The notes: generated by a model from the sequence alone, not told the origin. A stretch of 43,338 nucleotides of DNA from Owenweeksia sp. (GCA_028285465.1 JANQPD010000035.1:1-43338), one strand, 5' to 3'; positions 25,198 to 34,657 are shown, numbered from the stretch's first letter. Numbers and translations are program-made.

Positions 25198-27630
25198 ATG
25201 GAAAATATGTATACGGTCTTTTTCAATGCCCTAAGCTTAAACGATATAAGTAGGGTCGGAGGGAAAAATGCCTCCCTGGGAGAAATGATCCAAAAGCTGA
25301 GTAGCGCAGGTGTACGGGTACCCGGGGGCTTTGCCATCACCGCAAAAGCTTATTGGGATCTTTTGGATCAAAATCAGATCCGGTCAAAATTGGCCGAAAT
25401 ATTGGAAAAACTGGATACAACAGATTTCACGAACGTAAACGAAGTGAGCAGCGAGGCCAGGCAAACCATTAGATCTGCCCCTATTCCAACCCCTATACAA
25501 AAGGCCATTGTAGAGGCATACAGGTTTTTAGGGAAAACTGAAAACGGGAAGCTGAGCGTGGCCGTGAGAAGTAGCGCTACCGCTGAGGACCTACCTACCG
25601 CAAGCTTTGCCGGCCAGCAGGAAAGTTACCTGAATGTGGTAGGAGAAAAAGCCTTGATAGATGCCTGCCACAACTGTTTTGCATCCCTGTTTACGGCAAG
25701 GGCTATTAAGTACCGTGCCGATCACGGTTTTAAGCACATGGAGGTAGCGCTATCCATAGGAGTGCAGCAAATGGTACGGGCAGACCTGGCCTGTTCCGGA
25801 GTAGCCTTTACCCTGGAACCGGAAACCGGTTTTAGGAATGTGCTCGTTATTAACGGCACCTGGGGTCTGGGTGAAAACATTGTGCAGGGCATTGTAGACC
25901 CGGATGAGTTTGTGGTATTTAAACCCTCCCTTCGAAAACAGAAAAAAAGCATTCTCTCCAAAAAGCTGGGACACAAACAAAAAACCATGATCTATGCCCG
26001 GGCGGTTATGAACCACCACCCGCAAGCCCGCACGGTGAATACAGAAACCAGCCCTGATCAAAAAAGCCGGTTTGTATTGACCGACCCGGAAATAGAGGAA
26101 TTGGCAAAATGGCTTTTACTGATTGAAGAACACTACCAAATGCCCATGGATGTAGAGTGGGCAAAAGATGGTATTTCCGGGCAGCTGTATATTGTACAAG
26201 CCCGGCCGGAAACCGTACACGCCATAAAAAGTACCCCTCACCTCCTTTACACGTACACCCTTAAGGAAAAAGGAAAGCTTTTGGCCCGGGGCATAGGCCT
26301 GGGCAACAAAATTGCCACAGGACGGGCCAGGGTATTGCACAGCCCGGAAGAGGCAGCCAAACTGCAGGAAGGAGAAGTTCTGGTTACAGGCATCACAAAC
26401 CCCGATTGGGACCCCATTATGATGAAAGCAGCGGCCATCGTGACCGACAGGGGCGGGCGCACCAGCCATGCCGCTATTGTAGCGCGTGAGCTGGGTGTAG
26501 TAGCCGTGGTAGGAACCGGCAATGCCACGGAAGTAATACATGATGGGCAGGAAATAACGGTTTCTTGTGCAGAAGGCAACACCGGAAACATTTATGAAGG
26601 TCTGCTGGATTGGGAAAAACACACCCTTGATACCCGGAAGATCCGCTTACCCAAAACCGAAGTAATGCTTATTCTCGCAGATCCTGGCCGGGCTTTTGAA
26701 TACTCTTTTTTACCCAATAAAGGCATCGGCCTTATGCGCATGGAATTTGTGATCAGCAATGTCATAAGCGTACATCCTATGGCCCTGCTGCGGTTCGATG
26801 CGCTCGTTGACCCGGAAGTGCGGAAGAAGATCGAACAACTCACGCGTGGATACGCGCGTAGGGAAGACTATTTCGTTGATAAGATGGCCCAGGCGGTAGC
26901 TACGGTAGCCGCTGCCTTTTATCCCAAAGACGTGATCGTCAGAATGAGTGACTTCAAGTCTAACGAATATGCCAATCTCATTGGAGGGGGGCAATTTGAA
27001 CCGGAAGAAGAAAACCCCATGCTTGGCCTAAGAGGCGCTTCGAGATACTACAGCCCGCTTTACCGGGAAGCTTTTCGCCTGGAGTGCAGCGCTGTGAAAA
27101 GGGTACGCGATGCAATGGACCTCAACAATGTTAAACTCATGATCCCTTTTTGCCGTACTGTGGAGGAAGGGAAAAAAGTAGTAGCGCTGATGGAAGAATA
27201 CGGTTTAAAGCAAGGAGTCAACGCCCTGGAAATCTATACCATGATCGAACTGCCCAGCAATGTACTTCTGGCAGAAGAGTTTGCCCGGGTGTTCGATGGT
27301 TTTTCAATAGGCTCCAACGACCTTACACAGCTCACGCTTGGCCTAGACCGGGACTCGGCTTTGGTAAGCACATTGTTTAACGAGCAAGACGAGGCAGTTA
27401 AGCAATTGATCGGGCAGGTTATACGAGTGGCAAAACAAAACAAACTGAAAATAGGACTGTGCGGACAAGCGCCCAGCGACTTCCCCGGGTTTGCCCGTTA
27501 CCTGGTAGAAAAAGGCATAGACAGCATTTCATTCAACCCCGATGCGCTAATCAGGGGCATTAACCATATACAAGCCGCGGAAGCAGGGCGCCCGGAAAAG
27601 TCGCTAAAAGCAGAAAGCCCTGGAACATAG
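25198..27630 (+). CDS. ppsA: Phosphoenolpyruvate synthase
   Basis: An 810-residue PEP synthase, converting pyruvate, ATP and water to PEP, AMP and Pi. The N-terminal ATP-grasp pyruvate/phosphate dikinase domain (about 10-340) has 'VGGKNASLGEMI', 'VAVRSSATAEDLPTASFAGQ' and 'VQARPETV'. The swivelling phosphohistidine domain has 'GGRTSHAAIVARE' with His424. The C-terminal PEP-binding barrel has 'GIGLMRMEFVIS', 'MIELPSNVLLAEEFA', 'FSIGSNDLTQLTLGLDRDS' and the Cys loop 'GLCGQAPSD'. Length fits PpsA rather than the longer phosphate dikinase. It is cytoplasmic and feeds gluconeogenesis; in this operon it would recover PEP for sugar-phosphate synthesis under stress (inference). ATG 25207 is an alternative start. 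Confidence 0.95.
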   Translation: MENMYTVFFNALSLNDISRVGGKNASLGEMIQKLSSAGVRVPGGFAITAKAYWDLLDQNQIRSKLAEILEKLDTTDFTNVNEVSSEARQTIRSAPIPTPIQKAIVEAYRFLGKTENGKLSVAVRSSATAEDLPTASFAGQQESYLNVVGEKALIDACHNCFASLFTARAIKYRADHGFKHMEVALSIGVQQMVRADLACSGVAFTLEPETGFRNVLVINGTWGLGENIVQGIVDPDEFVVFKPSLRKQKKSILSKKLGHKQKTMIYARAVMNHHPQARTVNTETSPDQKSRFVLTDPEIEELAKWLLLIEEHYQMPMDVEWAKDGISGQLYIVQARPETVHAIKSTPHLLYTYTLKEKGKLLARGIGLGNKIATGRARVLHSPEEAAKLQEGEVLVTGITNPDWDPIMMKAAAIVTDRGGRTSHAAIVARELGVVAVVGTGNATEVIHDGQEITVSCAEGNTGNIYEGLLDWEKHTLDTRKIRLPKTEVMLILADPGRAFEYSFLPNKGIGLMRMEFVISNVISVHPMALLRFDALVDPEVRKKIEQLTRGYARREDYFVDKMAQAVATVAAAFYPKDVIVRMSDFKSNEYANLIGGGQFEPEEENPMLGLRGASRYYSPLYREAFRLECSAVKRVRDAMDLNNVKLMIPFCRTVEEGKKVVALMEEYGLKQGVNALEIYTMIELPSNVLLAEEFARVFDGFSIGSNDLTQLTLGLDRDSALVSTLFNEQDEAVKQLIGQVIRVAKQNKLKIGLCGQAPSDFPGFARYLVEKGIDSISFNPDALIRGINHIQAAEAGRPEKSLKAESPGT

Positions 27631-27660
27631 GAGCAGGTTTAACAAATAAAATTTGACACA

Positions 27661-28416
27661 ATGGAAAAGCCATTTAAAGACAAAGTAGCCCTGGTTACCG
27701 GGGGAAGTTTTGGTATAGGAAAAGCAACAGCCATTGCCTTTGCGAAAAGGGGGGCCAAGGTACTGGTTGCCGATTGGGTAGAAGATGGTGAAACGCTCCA
27801 GGCCATTTCTGAGGCAGGTGGAGAGGCCGTATTTACGCACTGTGATATTTCCGCAGAATCCGACATACGGGCTATGGTAAACAAAGTCCTCGATACCTAC
27901 GGGCAACTGGACTTTGCTTTTAACAATGCGGGCATAGAAGGTGAGCAGGCTGCCACTGCAGAATGTTCTGTGGAAAACTGGGATAAAGTACTGGGTATCA
28001 ATTTAAGAGGCACCTGGCTTTGCATGAAGTATGAGTTACAGCACTTTTTAAAAAAGGGAAAAGGAGCCATCGTAAATACAGCCTCCGTAGCCGGCCTGGT
28101 AGGTTTTAGCGGCATACCGGCCTATACAGCTTCTAAACACGGTATGGTAGGACTCACCAAAACAGCCGCCCTGGAATACGCCAAGCAGGGAATACGTATT
28201 AACGCAATTTGCCCGGGGCTTATCCGCACCCCAATGGTAGATCGCTTTACGGGGAAAGACAAGACAGTAGAGCAACAATACGTAGATATGGAACCGGTAG
28301 GCCGGATGGGCGAACCCGAAGAAGTAGCGGAAGCCGTACTTTGGCTCTGCTCAGAGGCTGCTTCTTTTGTTACCGGCCATGCCCTGGCCGTGGATGGAGG
28401 CTGGACCGCACAATAA
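27661..28416 (+). CDS. SDR-family NAD(P)-dependent oxidoreductase
   Basis: A classical short-chain dehydrogenase of 251 residues: cofactor loop 'TGGSFGIG' (13-20), 'FNNAGIEG' with the NNAG at 88-91, catalytic Ser142, Tyr155 and Lys159 ('AYTASKHG'), and the C-terminal 'CPGLIRTPMVDRFTG' and 'VTGHALAVDGGWTAQ'. This pattern is common in glucose 1-dehydrogenase-like and other 3-oxo/alcohol dehydrogenases; Asp38 after the second strand suggests NAD+ preference. It is cytoplasmic, starts 30 bases after the PEP synthase stop, and is probably the last gene of the operon, closed by the hairpin at 28489-28519. Substrate unknown. Confidence 0.9.
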   Translation: MEKPFKDKVALVTGGSFGIGKATAIAFAKRGAKVLVADWVEDGETLQAISEAGGEAVFTHCDISAESDIRAMVNKVLDTYGQLDFAFNNAGIEGEQAATAECSVENWDKVLGINLRGTWLCMKYELQHFLKKGKGAIVNTASVAGLVGFSGIPAYTASKHGMVGLTKTAALEYAKQGIRINAICPGLIRTPMVDRFTGKDKTVEQQYVDMEPVGRMGEPEEVAEAVLWLCSEAASFVTGHALAVDGGWTAQ

Positions 28417-28488
28417 AAGAGCCTGGCTATTATGCTTACACTTGGGTAAGGCCGTTTCTGCTCCTGATATACTCGCTTAATAATTTAA

Positions 28489-28519
28489 TAAAGGGCTTGT
28501 GTTATACACAAGCCCTTTA
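28489..28519. terminator. Strong bidirectional terminator after the stress operon
   Basis: TAAAGGGCTTGTG (28489-28501) pairs perfectly with CACAAGCCCTTTA (28507-28519); one more T-A pair leaves a 3-base loop. AT-rich flanks on both sides serve the convergent SDR gene (plus) and T9SS gene (minus). Confidence 0.88.
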
Positions 28520-28540
28520 AAATACAGTATGCTTTTTTCT

Positions 28541-30196
28541 TTAATCTATGATGCTTACCGTACGGTTGTATACTTTGCCTGCATTGGTTTCTATCTTAAG
28601 TAAGTAGGTTCCCCTGCTAAGCCCGCTTGTATTGAGCTTACAATGGTTTTTCTGGTCGGGTTTTTCCTGCAGCAACTTCCCTTCCATATTATACAGCAAT
28701 ACCTTAAAGCTTTCATCGCTGCTCTCCATTACCACATTGATCAGGTTATTGGCAGGATTGGGGTAAACGTTTAGCGGAGTCTGTTTTGTATAGCGGTCAT
28801 CCGATGACAAAGCGCCTACTTTAGACTGTGTACCTCCACCGGGATAATAAACCCCCGTACCACTACTCTCACTATCTGGTTGTGTGGAAAGTATTTTGGC
28901 CCTGAATTCAGCGGGACACAAGCCATTTTCATAAGAAATTATGTGTTGGATGATGTAACACCGGCTTGGGTCAAGCCCGTTAAGTGCATAAGTAGTTCCA
29001 AAACCGGGCGTGCCCAGGGCCACCGGAAGTGTATTTTCATTAAGGATGGTCCTGTCTGTAGGGTCAGCGCAAGACGCTGCAAAGTAGATGTTCCAGGTAT
29101 GCGTTATCCCGGCTGCTGTAGCCTGCGAAGTGGCGGAAAGGCCTACCGTAGAACCGTTGTTGTTGGCGCTATGTGCAAAGCCGGGCTGTGTGCTCAGGTC
29201 GGGGTAGATCTCTACGGTTTTGGTTAATGTAATGGTATTGCAGCCGCATTCAATATCCACTTGCACGGTAATGGGTCCCGTTAAAGTACTCATATTGGTT
29301 ATGGCGATCTGATTGGTGCCCTGACCTGTAAAAGTCGCTCCTCCCGACACGCTCCATGTGTATGTTGCCGAAGCACTATTTGTAACGCTAAATACAGGTG
29401 CTCCTTCATCTCCCACGCAAAAGGCCGTTGGTCCCGCAATTTCTTCATCCAGGCAGCAGTCGTCCAGCCTTTCACAATTCCTGATGCAGGTATTGTCTAT
29501 ACTTCCGGTCATTACCCTGGGGGCAAACCCCTGGGGGTTGTTGGAGTGTTGAAGAAACCTCAGGTTCTCCACGGTTTCAGGGATCGTAAAGCAACACTCC
29601 AAAATGATCGTGCTGTTATCCGTGTTTTCCACAGTTATCCTTCCGTTTGTATTGTTTATTCTTTCCAGGGTTACATGGTAATTCACATTCAGTGCTATGA
29701 GTTCACTGCAATCCGTTAGCACTGTAAAAGCAGTACCATCCTTATAGTAGGGGCGAATATTCATATCTGAAGTTCCTGCTCCTTGGCCATCTGCTATCTG
29801 TACTCCAATGGCATCGTTATCAGTCGCGGCACCGTTTACATTAAAAAAGGGGCTTAAGTTATTCGCGGTAAGCGAAAGGGGAATATGCCCGATAACCCTG
29901 TTTCTTGTAGTGCCTGTGCCTGTAATGATAAGGTCGAATTCTGCTATCCAGGATTCACACAGGGAGGTACCTAGATCTGTAAATCCCCGGATGTCGTTAT
30001 TCCCGTCCGGGGCATTGTTGAAGTTGAACGTTCCGTTCGAAATGTTTACCCGGGCTGTTCCGGTAAACGTTCCGTTATTGGTTAAGTCTACCAAGGTCCA
30101 GCCCGTTTGATTGGCATAATCGTAAGAAAAATCACATTGGCTTTGCGCTGAGAAAGCCAAAAGAATGGTACAGGTGAGTAAGAGTACTTTTTTCAT
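28541..30196 (-). CDS. Secreted protein with type IX secretion (Por) sorting domain
   Basis: A 551-residue extracellular protein. It has a Sec signal peptide 'KVLLLTCTILLAFSAQSQ', then a lectin/laminin-G-like beta domain (about 20-240, 'IRGFTDLGTSLCESWIAEFD' to 'VENLRFLQHSNNPQGFAPRV'). A Cys-rich linker ('CIRNCERLDDCCLDEEIAGP') leads to an Ig/PKD-like module ('ATYTWSVSGGATFTGQGTNQ'), a further domain, and the C-terminal type A T9SS domain 'LNVYPNPANNLINVVMES' ... 'YLLKIETNAGKVYNRTVSI'. The T9SS domain directs export across the outer membrane and surface attachment. No catalytic motif is visible, so an adhesin or glycan-binding role is the best guess. Single gene with its own leader. Confidence 0.88.
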   Translation of the reverse strand: MKKVLLLTCTILLAFSAQSQCDFSYDYANQTGWTLVDLTNNGTFTGTARVNISNGTFNFNNAPDGNNDIRGFTDLGTSLCESWIAEFDLIITGTGTTRNRVIGHIPLSLTANNLSPFFNVNGAATDNDAIGVQIADGQGAGTSDMNIRPYYKDGTAFTVLTDCSELIALNVNYHVTLERINNTNGRITVENTDNSTIILECCFTIPETVENLRFLQHSNNPQGFAPRVMTGSIDNTCIRNCERLDDCCLDEEIAGPTAFCVGDEGAPVFSVTNSASATYTWSVSGGATFTGQGTNQIAITNMSTLTGPITVQVDIECGCNTITLTKTVEIYPDLSTQPGFAHSANNNGSTVGLSATSQATAAGITHTWNIYFAASCADPTDRTILNENTLPVALGTPGFGTTYALNGLDPSRCYIIQHIISYENGLCPAEFRAKILSTQPDSESSGTGVYYPGGGTQSKVGALSSDDRYTKQTPLNVYPNPANNLINVVMESSDESFKVLLYNMEGKLLQEKPDQKNHCKLNTSGLSRGTYLLKIETNAGKVYNRTVSIID

Positions 30197-30358
30197 GACA
30201 CATAAAATTTAAATGGTTTGTACTGAAGTAGAAACCCATCCGGAACAAACCACAACTACCAGGTATTTATGTGCGTAGAGTTTGCCCGGGAATGCATTTC
30301 CGGGACTAAACCTAGGTTGGAATTTTTAAGATGTGAAGCAATACTTTACCACTGGCCT

Positions 30359-30377
30359 AAAAACGCGCACAAGCGCG
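30359..30377 (-). terminator. Terminator of the LytTR regulator / kinase operon
   Basis: On the minus strand CGCGC-TTGT-GCGCG is followed directly by TTTTT (plus A-run 30359-30363). It lies about 45 bases after the response-regulator stop. A perfect 12-bp palindrome CCACCATGGTGG (30388-30399) sits between gene and hairpin and may be a separate site. Confidence 0.65.
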
Positions 30378-30422
30378 CATGTTTTCCCCACCATGGTGGT
30401 AAACCTATTTGTCCTTTCTTTC

Positions 30423-31178
30423 TTAAAAAGAAGTAGACCTTTTTAATTGCTCAAAAAAACGGCTGCGCAACCTCCAGGATACGGTTAATTCATCTCCATT
30501 AGACAGGGTAACCACCGGGGTTTTTTCTCTGGTGCACTTTACCAGTTCCTTAAGGTTGATGATGTGTTTTTTGTGTATCCTGAAAAAGTGACCTTGGGGG
30601 AGTTTCTCTTCGAAGTAGCCCAAAGACCTGCTGATCATTTTTTTATCTCCTTGTTTAATGACCACCAGGGTATAGGCGCCATCCCCTTCCAGGCGTATGA
30701 TGTCTTCCATTTGCACCAGCTCGTATCCGTGCATATCGGGCAGTGCGATCCGTTTTTCCAGGCCATCCTCCTTTTTTACCACTTCTTTTTCTTCTGCAAC
30801 GGCTTCGTTCTTCCGCATGCGTACCCGCTCCACGGCTTCCTTTAATTGCGCTACCTCTATGGGCTTTAATAAATAATGTGTGGCCCTGTACCCAAAGGCT
30901 TTAAGGGCATATTCGCTGTGGCCCGTAGTAAATACTATGCTGGAAGCTTTGAAGGCCGGTTCCTCCAAAAGCGCAAAGCTGTTTTCTTCGCCCAGGTGTA
31001 TGTCCAGGAAAACCACATCCGCTTTTAACGCGTTCATGCTGCGCCTGGCCTCTTGTACACTGGCAGCTGTACCCAAAACCTCAACGGCCGGGCAGTGTTT
31101 TTGCAACAGCCCGCTCAGCACTTCCCTGGCTTTAAGTTCGTCATCAATAATAAAAGCTGTCATTTCTTTGTGCTTCAT
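30423..31178 (-). CDS. LytTR-type response regulator
   Basis: A 251-residue two-component regulator. The receiver domain (about 5-125) has the acidic pair 'IIDDE', phospho-acceptor Asp59 in 'VVFLDIHLG', Thr in 'VFTTGHSEYALKAF' and Lys in 'HYLLKPIE'. An acidic/basic linker leads to a LytTR DNA-binding domain (about 150-250: 'IIRLEGDGAYTLVVI', 'RSLGYFEEKLPQGHFFRIHK', 'HIINLKELV'). It follows the propeller histidine kinase by a single base on the same strand, so the pair forms one system. Targets unknown; LytTR proteins bind two direct repeats in promoters. Confidence 0.94.
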   Translation of the reverse strand: MKHKEMTAFIIDDELKAREVLSGLLQKHCPAVEVLGTAASVQEARRSMNALKADVVFLDIHLGEENSFALLEEPAFKASSIVFTTGHSEYALKAFGYRATHYLLKPIEVAQLKEAVERVRMRKNEAVAEEKEVVKKEDGLEKRIALPDMHGYELVQMEDIIRLEGDGAYTLVVIKQGDKKMISRSLGYFEEKLPQGHFFRIHKKHIINLKELVKCTREKTPVVTLSNGDELTVSWRLRSRFFEQLKRSTSF

Positions 31179-31179
31179 C

Positions 31180-34100
31180 TTACTGGGGTATGCGTATAGT
31201 AATTTTTGTACCTGCGCCTTCTGTATTGCTTTCTATTTTTATAGTATAAGGTTTACGATCAAACTCTGAAAACAAACGCAAACGTTCTTTTACGTTTTTC
31301 AATCCCATTCCCCCGCCTTTTTCCAAATGTCCGGTTGTCTTTTTTTCCGAAGGATCAAACCCCTTCCCATTGTCTGTAATAATACACTGCAAAATTGCTT
31401 TTTCCAATTGAAACCGCACTAAGATCTCACCCGTTTTATCCAGGGGTTGCAAACCATGCCAAATGGCGTTTTCCAAAAGCGGCTGTATCAACATCGGAGG
31501 TATAAGTAACTTATCAAGCTCCAGCCCATCTTCCACTTTAATAGCCCAATCCAGCGTTTTGCTGAGCCGGATCTTTTCCAGTGTGAGGTAGTTGCGGAGC
31601 ATCCGGACCTCCAGGGCCAGGCTGGTTTTGGTTTGCTCCATATCGTTTAACAGCCCCCTGAGCATGGTAGAGAACCTGGTGAGGTAGGTGTCGGCTTCTT
31701 CATTTTTAGACGACAGCAACAAATGCCTTACTGAATTCAGCGCGTTGAACATAAAATGTGGGTTCATTTGCGCTTTTAAGGCCCGCATACCGGCACGTAA
31801 AAGCTGGTGTTTCACGTACATTTTTTTCTGCTGCCTTTTTTTATACACCTCGGCTAAACCAAAAAGAAATGCCACAAGAAATAAGGCCACCGCTATTCTG
31901 AACCACCAGGTTTCATAGAAGTACTTAGGAATGAAAAAAGGATATTCCAAAACGGATTTGCTCCAGGTGCCATGTGCATCCCTGGACATAAGCTGGAAGG
32001 TATAGTTGCCCGGATCAAGGTCCAGGTAGCGGGCCTCCCTGCCGTGCGTATAGGTCCAGTCTTCCTCTTTCCCCAACAAACGGTGTTTGTACCAAATGCG
32101 CCTGTTGTCGAGCAAGGTATTTACCCGGTAATGGAAGGTAAGGTCATTGTCGCCTGCTTTTACCTCGATGTCCCTGAATTGGGGTATGGAATAGCTCGTA
32201 TCGCCCACCTCTATTTTTTCCAGGAGGGAAAAGGGAGGGGATGGTGGCTCGCCTAATGGTTGCGTTAAACGCGAAAATTTCCTTCCCGAAAAGGCGATAA
32301 TCGACCCTGCGTCCCTGCTTATGTAATCAATATAGTCAGACACCAGGCCATCCTCTTCGCCCATAAAACGCGTACGCGTAATCCCCCTTTCATCAAAATC
32401 AAGCAAGTTCAATCCTTGGTTAGTGCCCACCCAGGCCCGGTTGTTATCCAGAAGAATGGCCTCGCACACATTGCTGCTTAAACCCGAGGCTTTGTTTAAG
32501 GTAATAATGGAATCGCCATCTAAAATAACAACCCCTTTTCCTTTTGGCAATACCCATATCCGCCCATATTGATCCCGGGCCATATCCCTGACGGGATAAC
32601 TGAGTTCCTCAACACCATACCGCTGTATACTATGCGTAGCGGTATTGAAATGCACAAGTCCTGTATGGGTTCCCAGGAAAAACTCATGTTCATTTTTCCT
32701 TACCAGGCAATACACATCTTCCTCAAAACCCAATGGCTCGGAATCATACTGAAAACCTGTTGTATCCAAAACGAAAAAGCCTCTTTTTGTAGCCCCCAGT
32801 ATCTCCCAGTTTTTTGCCGATAGGTATAGTTTGTGCATGTAGCTATTCCTGTAATGCGACACCCATTGAGTGCTCTCCAAAGTACCACTGCCCCCTGGAG
32901 GTAGTACAAACTCCTGGAAATCACAAAACAGTTTTCCTGAAGGCAACCAAACCAACCTGTCCGGTTTAAATCTTAACCCAAGGGTTTTTTTAAGAAAGTG
33001 CCTGCCCAGAGGTAACAGCTTTTCCTTGTCCGCCCGATACGTGTATAAAGTATCTCCCTGTACGTACCGCAACGTATCCTTTTGAAAATATACCGGACGG
33101 GCTATGGCTGCATTCATGCTCTGGTTTGGAATTTGAAAGGTACTCCTGTGAAATTGGCTTACTTTAAATAAGCCGTTATGCAAGGTAGTAACCCAAAACC
33201 GGCCCTGCTTATCCATCTTTACAGAGCTAACCGCATGCGATTTAAAGTAATGCCCTTCAAGGTGTGCCTCATTAACCTTATCCTTAAAGTGCATAATCCC
33301 GTTACCGGCCAATACAAAGAAATAATCTGCCTGTATTTTTTCTACAGCCAAAACATTGGCATTAAAATTATACCTGTAAAGGGAATCCGAAGCATCGCTT
33401 AACAACACTTTGTTTTGACGTGCTATCAGCTTATTTCCCACATCCCCGAATACCTTCACCACGTGCCTGTTGTTCGTTATCCTGCCCAGGTTGTAAAACG
33501 TGATCTCTTTGTTCTTATGAAAAACCTTTTTTTGCCAAAGACTTGTATCAACGTCTGTTGGAGCGTAGAATTGATTTTTCCTGAGATGCCAATAATGGCT
33601 GTAAATACCACCCAGGTACTCTCCACCTACAAGGGGCATGCTCCAAACCAGGGAGGGGTTGTTGGTTTTAAGTGTCTTATATGCATCCGACAGATCTACT
33701 TTTTCTACGCCTGCGCCCAGGATAGCTTTGAAATAGAAGTCTGCACTTTTATCACACGCCATATACACCTCATCGCCTACAACTGCTATCCGGTTTACAA
33801 ACAACTTTGAAGGAAGCAGGTCAACCAAACGCGCGTTAAAAGAAGGCACGATGAACTTATCTTTTTCCAGGTAACAAATGCCCCCTTTGTAGGTGAGGAA
33901 CCACAAGCGGTGTTTGTGGTCTTCGTATATCTTGAAGACCACCTCATCCGGCAAGCCATCTTCTACCCCGTAGGTATACATCTCCTGCCCATCGAATTTC
34001 ACCACGCCATGGTCCGAAGCAATCCAAAGGTTCCCCAGGCTGTCCTGGTGGGTATAGTAAAGTTGGTTGCTGGGTAAGCCGTCTTCTACGGTATAATGGG

Positions 34101-34191
34101 TAACATTAAAACGGGAAAGGTCGTTTTGGGCGCAAAGGCCTTGAAAATGCAGCAGCGTATATATGCATAAGACATACCTGTATGCTTTCAA
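31180..34191 (-). CDS. Propeller/Y_Y_Y sensor histidine kinase (LytS-type kinase core)
   Basis: A 1003-residue membrane sensor. It has a signal peptide ('YVLCIYTLLHFQGLCAQ') and a large periplasmic two-component propeller, starting with 'HYTVEDGLPSNQLYYTHQDS' and continuing with Reg_prop-like repeats to about residue 660. A Y_Y_Y domain follows ('YKHRLLGKEEDWTYTHGREA', 'LDPGNYTFQLMSRDAHGTWS'), then a transmembrane helix 'IAVALFLVAFLFGLAEVY'. The cytoplasmic His_kinase region has phospho-acceptor His812 in 'AQMNPHFMFNALNS', the N-box 'ENAIWHG' and the G-box 'DNGKGFD'. It is the LytS-type partner of the LytTR regulator one base downstream. The propeller domain suggests it senses an oligosaccharide or other periplasmic ligand. 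Confidence 0.94.
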   Translation of the reverse strand: MKAYRYVLCIYTLLHFQGLCAQNDLSRFNVTHYTVEDGLPSNQLYYTHQDSLGNLWIASDHGVVKFDGQEMYTYGVEDGLPDEVVFKIYEDHKHRLWFLTYKGGICYLEKDKFIVPSFNARLVDLLPSKLFVNRIAVVGDEVYMACDKSADFYFKAILGAGVEKVDLSDAYKTLKTNNPSLVWSMPLVGGEYLGGIYSHYWHLRKNQFYAPTDVDTSLWQKKVFHKNKEITFYNLGRITNNRHVVKVFGDVGNKLIARQNKVLLSDASDSLYRYNFNANVLAVEKIQADYFFVLAGNGIMHFKDKVNEAHLEGHYFKSHAVSSVKMDKQGRFWVTTLHNGLFKVSQFHRSTFQIPNQSMNAAIARPVYFQKDTLRYVQGDTLYTYRADKEKLLPLGRHFLKKTLGLRFKPDRLVWLPSGKLFCDFQEFVLPPGGSGTLESTQWVSHYRNSYMHKLYLSAKNWEILGATKRGFFVLDTTGFQYDSEPLGFEEDVYCLVRKNEHEFFLGTHTGLVHFNTATHSIQRYGVEELSYPVRDMARDQYGRIWVLPKGKGVVILDGDSIITLNKASGLSSNVCEAILLDNNRAWVGTNQGLNLLDFDERGITRTRFMGEEDGLVSDYIDYISRDAGSIIAFSGRKFSRLTQPLGEPPSPPFSLLEKIEVGDTSYSIPQFRDIEVKAGDNDLTFHYRVNTLLDNRRIWYKHRLLGKEEDWTYTHGREARYLDLDPGNYTFQLMSRDAHGTWSKSVLEYPFFIPKYFYETWWFRIAVALFLVAFLFGLAEVYKKRQQKKMYVKHQLLRAGMRALKAQMNPHFMFNALNSVRHLLLSSKNEEADTYLTRFSTMLRGLLNDMEQTKTSLALEVRMLRNYLTLEKIRLSKTLDWAIKVEDGLELDKLLIPPMLIQPLLENAIWHGLQPLDKTGEILVRFQLEKAILQCIITDNGKGFDPSEKKTTGHLEKGGGMGLKNVKERLRLFSEFDRKPYTIKIESNTEGAGTKITIRIPQ

Positions 34192-34284
34192 TTGATCGGG
34201 CTTAGCAAACGTTTACAAATACTTCATCGCCGTTAGGGCTCTTAAATATAACAGATTTTAAAGGGAAACGGCATGCCTTTACGC

Positions 34285-34300
34285 AAACCCGGCCGGGTTT
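34285..34300. repeat. Perfect 16-bp palindrome AAACCCGGCCGGGTTT
   Basis: A gapless palindrome 13 bases after the stop of the 34313-34657 minus-strand gene and about 94 bases upstream of the kinase start. It could fold as a weak terminator for the former or bind a dimeric regulator controlling the latter. No T-run of note follows. Confidence 0.4.
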
Positions 34301-34312
34301 ATCCGGTAATCT

Positions 34313-34657
34313 TCACTTGTCCGGTAATGCTGCCTCGATCATCTCACATACATATCGCTTGGATAAAGGCTTACGCTGGTGTACATCCATTACATAAAAC
34401 TGACTTTCGATAAGCTGCCATAAAGCTGCGGAAGGCCGCATTTTGATGTACAAGGTCTTACAGGGAGTGTATTGTACATCGCCTGTGGTGCGGGCAGGAA
34501 CGCTCTGCGGATTTTCTTCCGGCAATAAGATCGCCTTTATCCGTTTTCCCATTCTTTGCCGGCGTGCCTTTGTCCTAAACCCTTCTTCGATACATGCGTC
34601 ATAGGAACGCAGGTAATCTACCCGGTACCAATAAAACTTTTCCTTTATTTTATCCAT
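34313..34657 (-). CDS. Hypothetical protein (114 aa)
   Basis: A small soluble, very basic protein; I do not recognise it. The N-terminus is helical and rich in Arg/Lys and aromatics ('EKFYWYRVDYLRSYDACIEE'), with 'RTKARRQRMGKRIKAILLPE' next and a C-terminal helix 'PLSKRYVCEMIEAALPDK'. No signal peptide or membrane segment is visible. Start ATG 34657 follows an AT-rich leader. Strand and direction match the kinase operon, but a palindrome separates them. Coding status rests on length, codon texture and lack of competing frames. Confidence 0.5.
   Translation of the reverse strand: MDKIKEKFYWYRVDYLRSYDACIEEGFRTKARRQRMGKRIKAILLPEENPQSVPARTTGDVQYTPCKTLYIKMRPSAALWQLIESQFYVMDVHQRKPLSKRYVCEMIEAALPDK

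Noticed and set aside
26116..26622. 168-codon minus-strand frame inside ppsA
   Set aside because: Antisense shadow of the phosphohistidine domain.
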